DNA from: an uncultured Lachnospiraceae bacterium
GTDB taxonomy: Bacteria; Bacillota; Clostridia; Lachnospirales; Lachnospiraceae
Reading direction: 5' to 3'
Assembly (NCBI GenBank): GCA_910588565.1
Contig: CAJUPF010000012.1
Coordinates: 1-54,181, forward strand
DNA: 54,181 nucleotides
Part shown: positions 53,377-54,181 of the stretch, piece after piece
How positions within the stretch are numbered: the first letter of the stretch is position 1
Layout of the letters: the number at the start of each line of letters is the position of its first letter
The notes under the pieces: generated by a model
The model's input: the letters and a program-made list of their open reading frames with translations, nothing else
The model's database searches: none
Told to the model about the DNA's origin: nothing
Made by a program: the position numbers and the translations under genes

Positions 53377-54181
53377 ATGAAAAATAGAAGATTATGGAAA
53401 AAACTTGTGCCGGTTATGCTGATCGCAGTTCTTTCCCTTTGGCTTGCAGCATGTGGAAATCAATACGCGCATCATGAAAAAGGGGTTGCGAATACGGATA
53501 CTGCCCAGACGGATTTTTATATTATGGGCGGTATGGGGGCTTTAAGTACGAGCTATGATGAAAAAACGGTGTTAAACCAGCTGCAGGAAGAGACAGGAAT
53601 TCACATTGAATGGAATACAATGAGTGAGTCCCTGGCGGAACAGGTCAATATCCGTATTGCAGGCGGTGAGCTGCCGGACGCTTTTATGGGGGTTGGATTT
53701 AGCAACTATGATATCTCGCGTTATGGGGATGACGGTACGTTTATTGATTTAACCCCTTATCTGACAGAGGAATATATGCCCAACCTGACGAAGATCCTGG
53801 AAGAAAATCCGGATATCCGGAATGCGATCACCATGGACGACGGATATATTTACGGCCTTCCGGCAGGCGAGCGTATGGGAACGGCAGGCATTGGGGCGGA
53901 GGAAGATTACAGTATTTTCAGTGTGCCGCAGTATTCTATGATAAATAAGGCATGGCTTGATGATCTGGGGCTTGAGGTGCCAACCACGTTAGATGAGCTT
54001 CATACGGCGCTGAAAGCGTTTCAGGATAATGATATGAGTGCAAAATACTATGGGAATCCTGCCGGAAGTACGATTCCGATGAGTACTGGTTATGACCAGT
54101 GGTGCTGGGGCCAGAATATTTTTTATGCGGGCTTTGGGTTTACCAACTGGGTAGGTCAGTTTGTACATTGTTTTCTTATCC
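53377..54181 (+). CDS. extracellular sugar-binding lipoprotein (cut by window end)
   Basis: The first 268 codons of an extracellular solute-binding protein; the frame is open to the last base. Signal KKLVPVMLIAVLSLWLAACG with lipobox LAAC. Then QLQEETGIHIEWNTMSESLA, INIRIAGGELPDAFMG-like segment, IDLTPYLTEEYMPNL and DGYIYGLPAGE, the pattern of LplA-type oligosaccharide binding proteins. AAAGGAAAA precedes the ATG. It completes the importer with the two permeases; the sugar cannot be told from this part. Confidence 0.9.
   Translation, partial: MKNRRLWKKLVPVMLIAVLSLWLAACGNQYAHHEKGVANTDTAQTDFYIMGGMGALSTSYDEKTVLNQLQEETGIHIEWNTMSESLAEQVNIRIAGGELPDAFMGVGFSNYDISRYGDDGTFIDLTPYLTEEYMPNLTKILEENPDIRNAITMDDGYIYGLPAGERMGTAGIGAEEDYSIFSVPQYSMINKAWLDDLGLEVPTTLDELHTALKAFQDNDMSAKYYGNPAGSTIPMSTGYDQWCWGQNIFYAGFGFTNWVGQFVHCFLI

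Overview
The window looks like a chromosome segment of a spore-forming gut Lachnospiraceae (Clostridia). Evidence: strong AGGAGG ribosome sites, addB-addA-maf order, a HrcA/CIRCE-controlled htpG, large secreted glycosidases with FIVAR, Big_2 and lysine-rich Fn3-like tails, an LplB/LplC-type oligosaccharide ABC transporter, and a spore-type LysM-GH18 hydrolase gene. No rRNA, tRNA or CRISPR array was seen.

Layout. 1-936: decayed DNA with a frameshifted metallo-hydrolase remnant. 937-12071: housekeeping block on + (ackA, AIM24-family protein, addB, addA, maf, a small acidic protein, a PpiC-type foldase lipoprotein). 12555-25856: a LysM-GH18 (YaaH/SleL-like) gene split by a 12,159-bp element (13274-25432). 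The element carries a large serine recombinase, an XRE regulator, a secreted HExxH metalloprotease, an AraC regulator, a 1935-residue GH127-type beta-L-arabinofuranosidase and small ORFs. 25988-31087: htpG (-) and a 904-residue zinc-ribbon protein. 31188-34429: Ada-like zinc fragment, marR-tauE pair, diguanylate cyclase. 34445-41699: LacI regulator and a giant GH30+GH43 galactanase. 41817-47873, all on -: ECF sigma/anti-sigma/membrane operon, tetR-ABC operon, FIST-MCP sensory pair. 48037-54181: a LacI-headed operon on - divergent from an LplB/LplC/lipoprotein sugar importer on +, cut by the window end.

Main discovery. Removing 13274-25432 joins the two GH18 halves exactly in frame (380 codons plus stop) and restores a continuous YEWGYTYGPPMAVAPL segment. 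The element ends share the 5-bp core ACATA in direct orientation. Joining the ends would rebuild an attP with 18-bp arms that match as an inverted repeat at 17 of 18 positions, around a 20-bp centre. This is the layout of a serine-integrase element, and because the host gene is of a spore germination/cortex type it may be a skin-like element excised during sporulation. Its cargo (protease plus beta-L-arabinofuranosidase) fits plant hydroxyproline-rich glycoproteins and complements the chromosomal GH30/GH43 arabinogalactan enzyme.

A second notable feature is a 45-bp (15-codon) repeat found in frame at the C-terminus of AddB and in the middle of AddA, nearly identical at nucleotide level, suggesting a protein-tolerated interspersed element.
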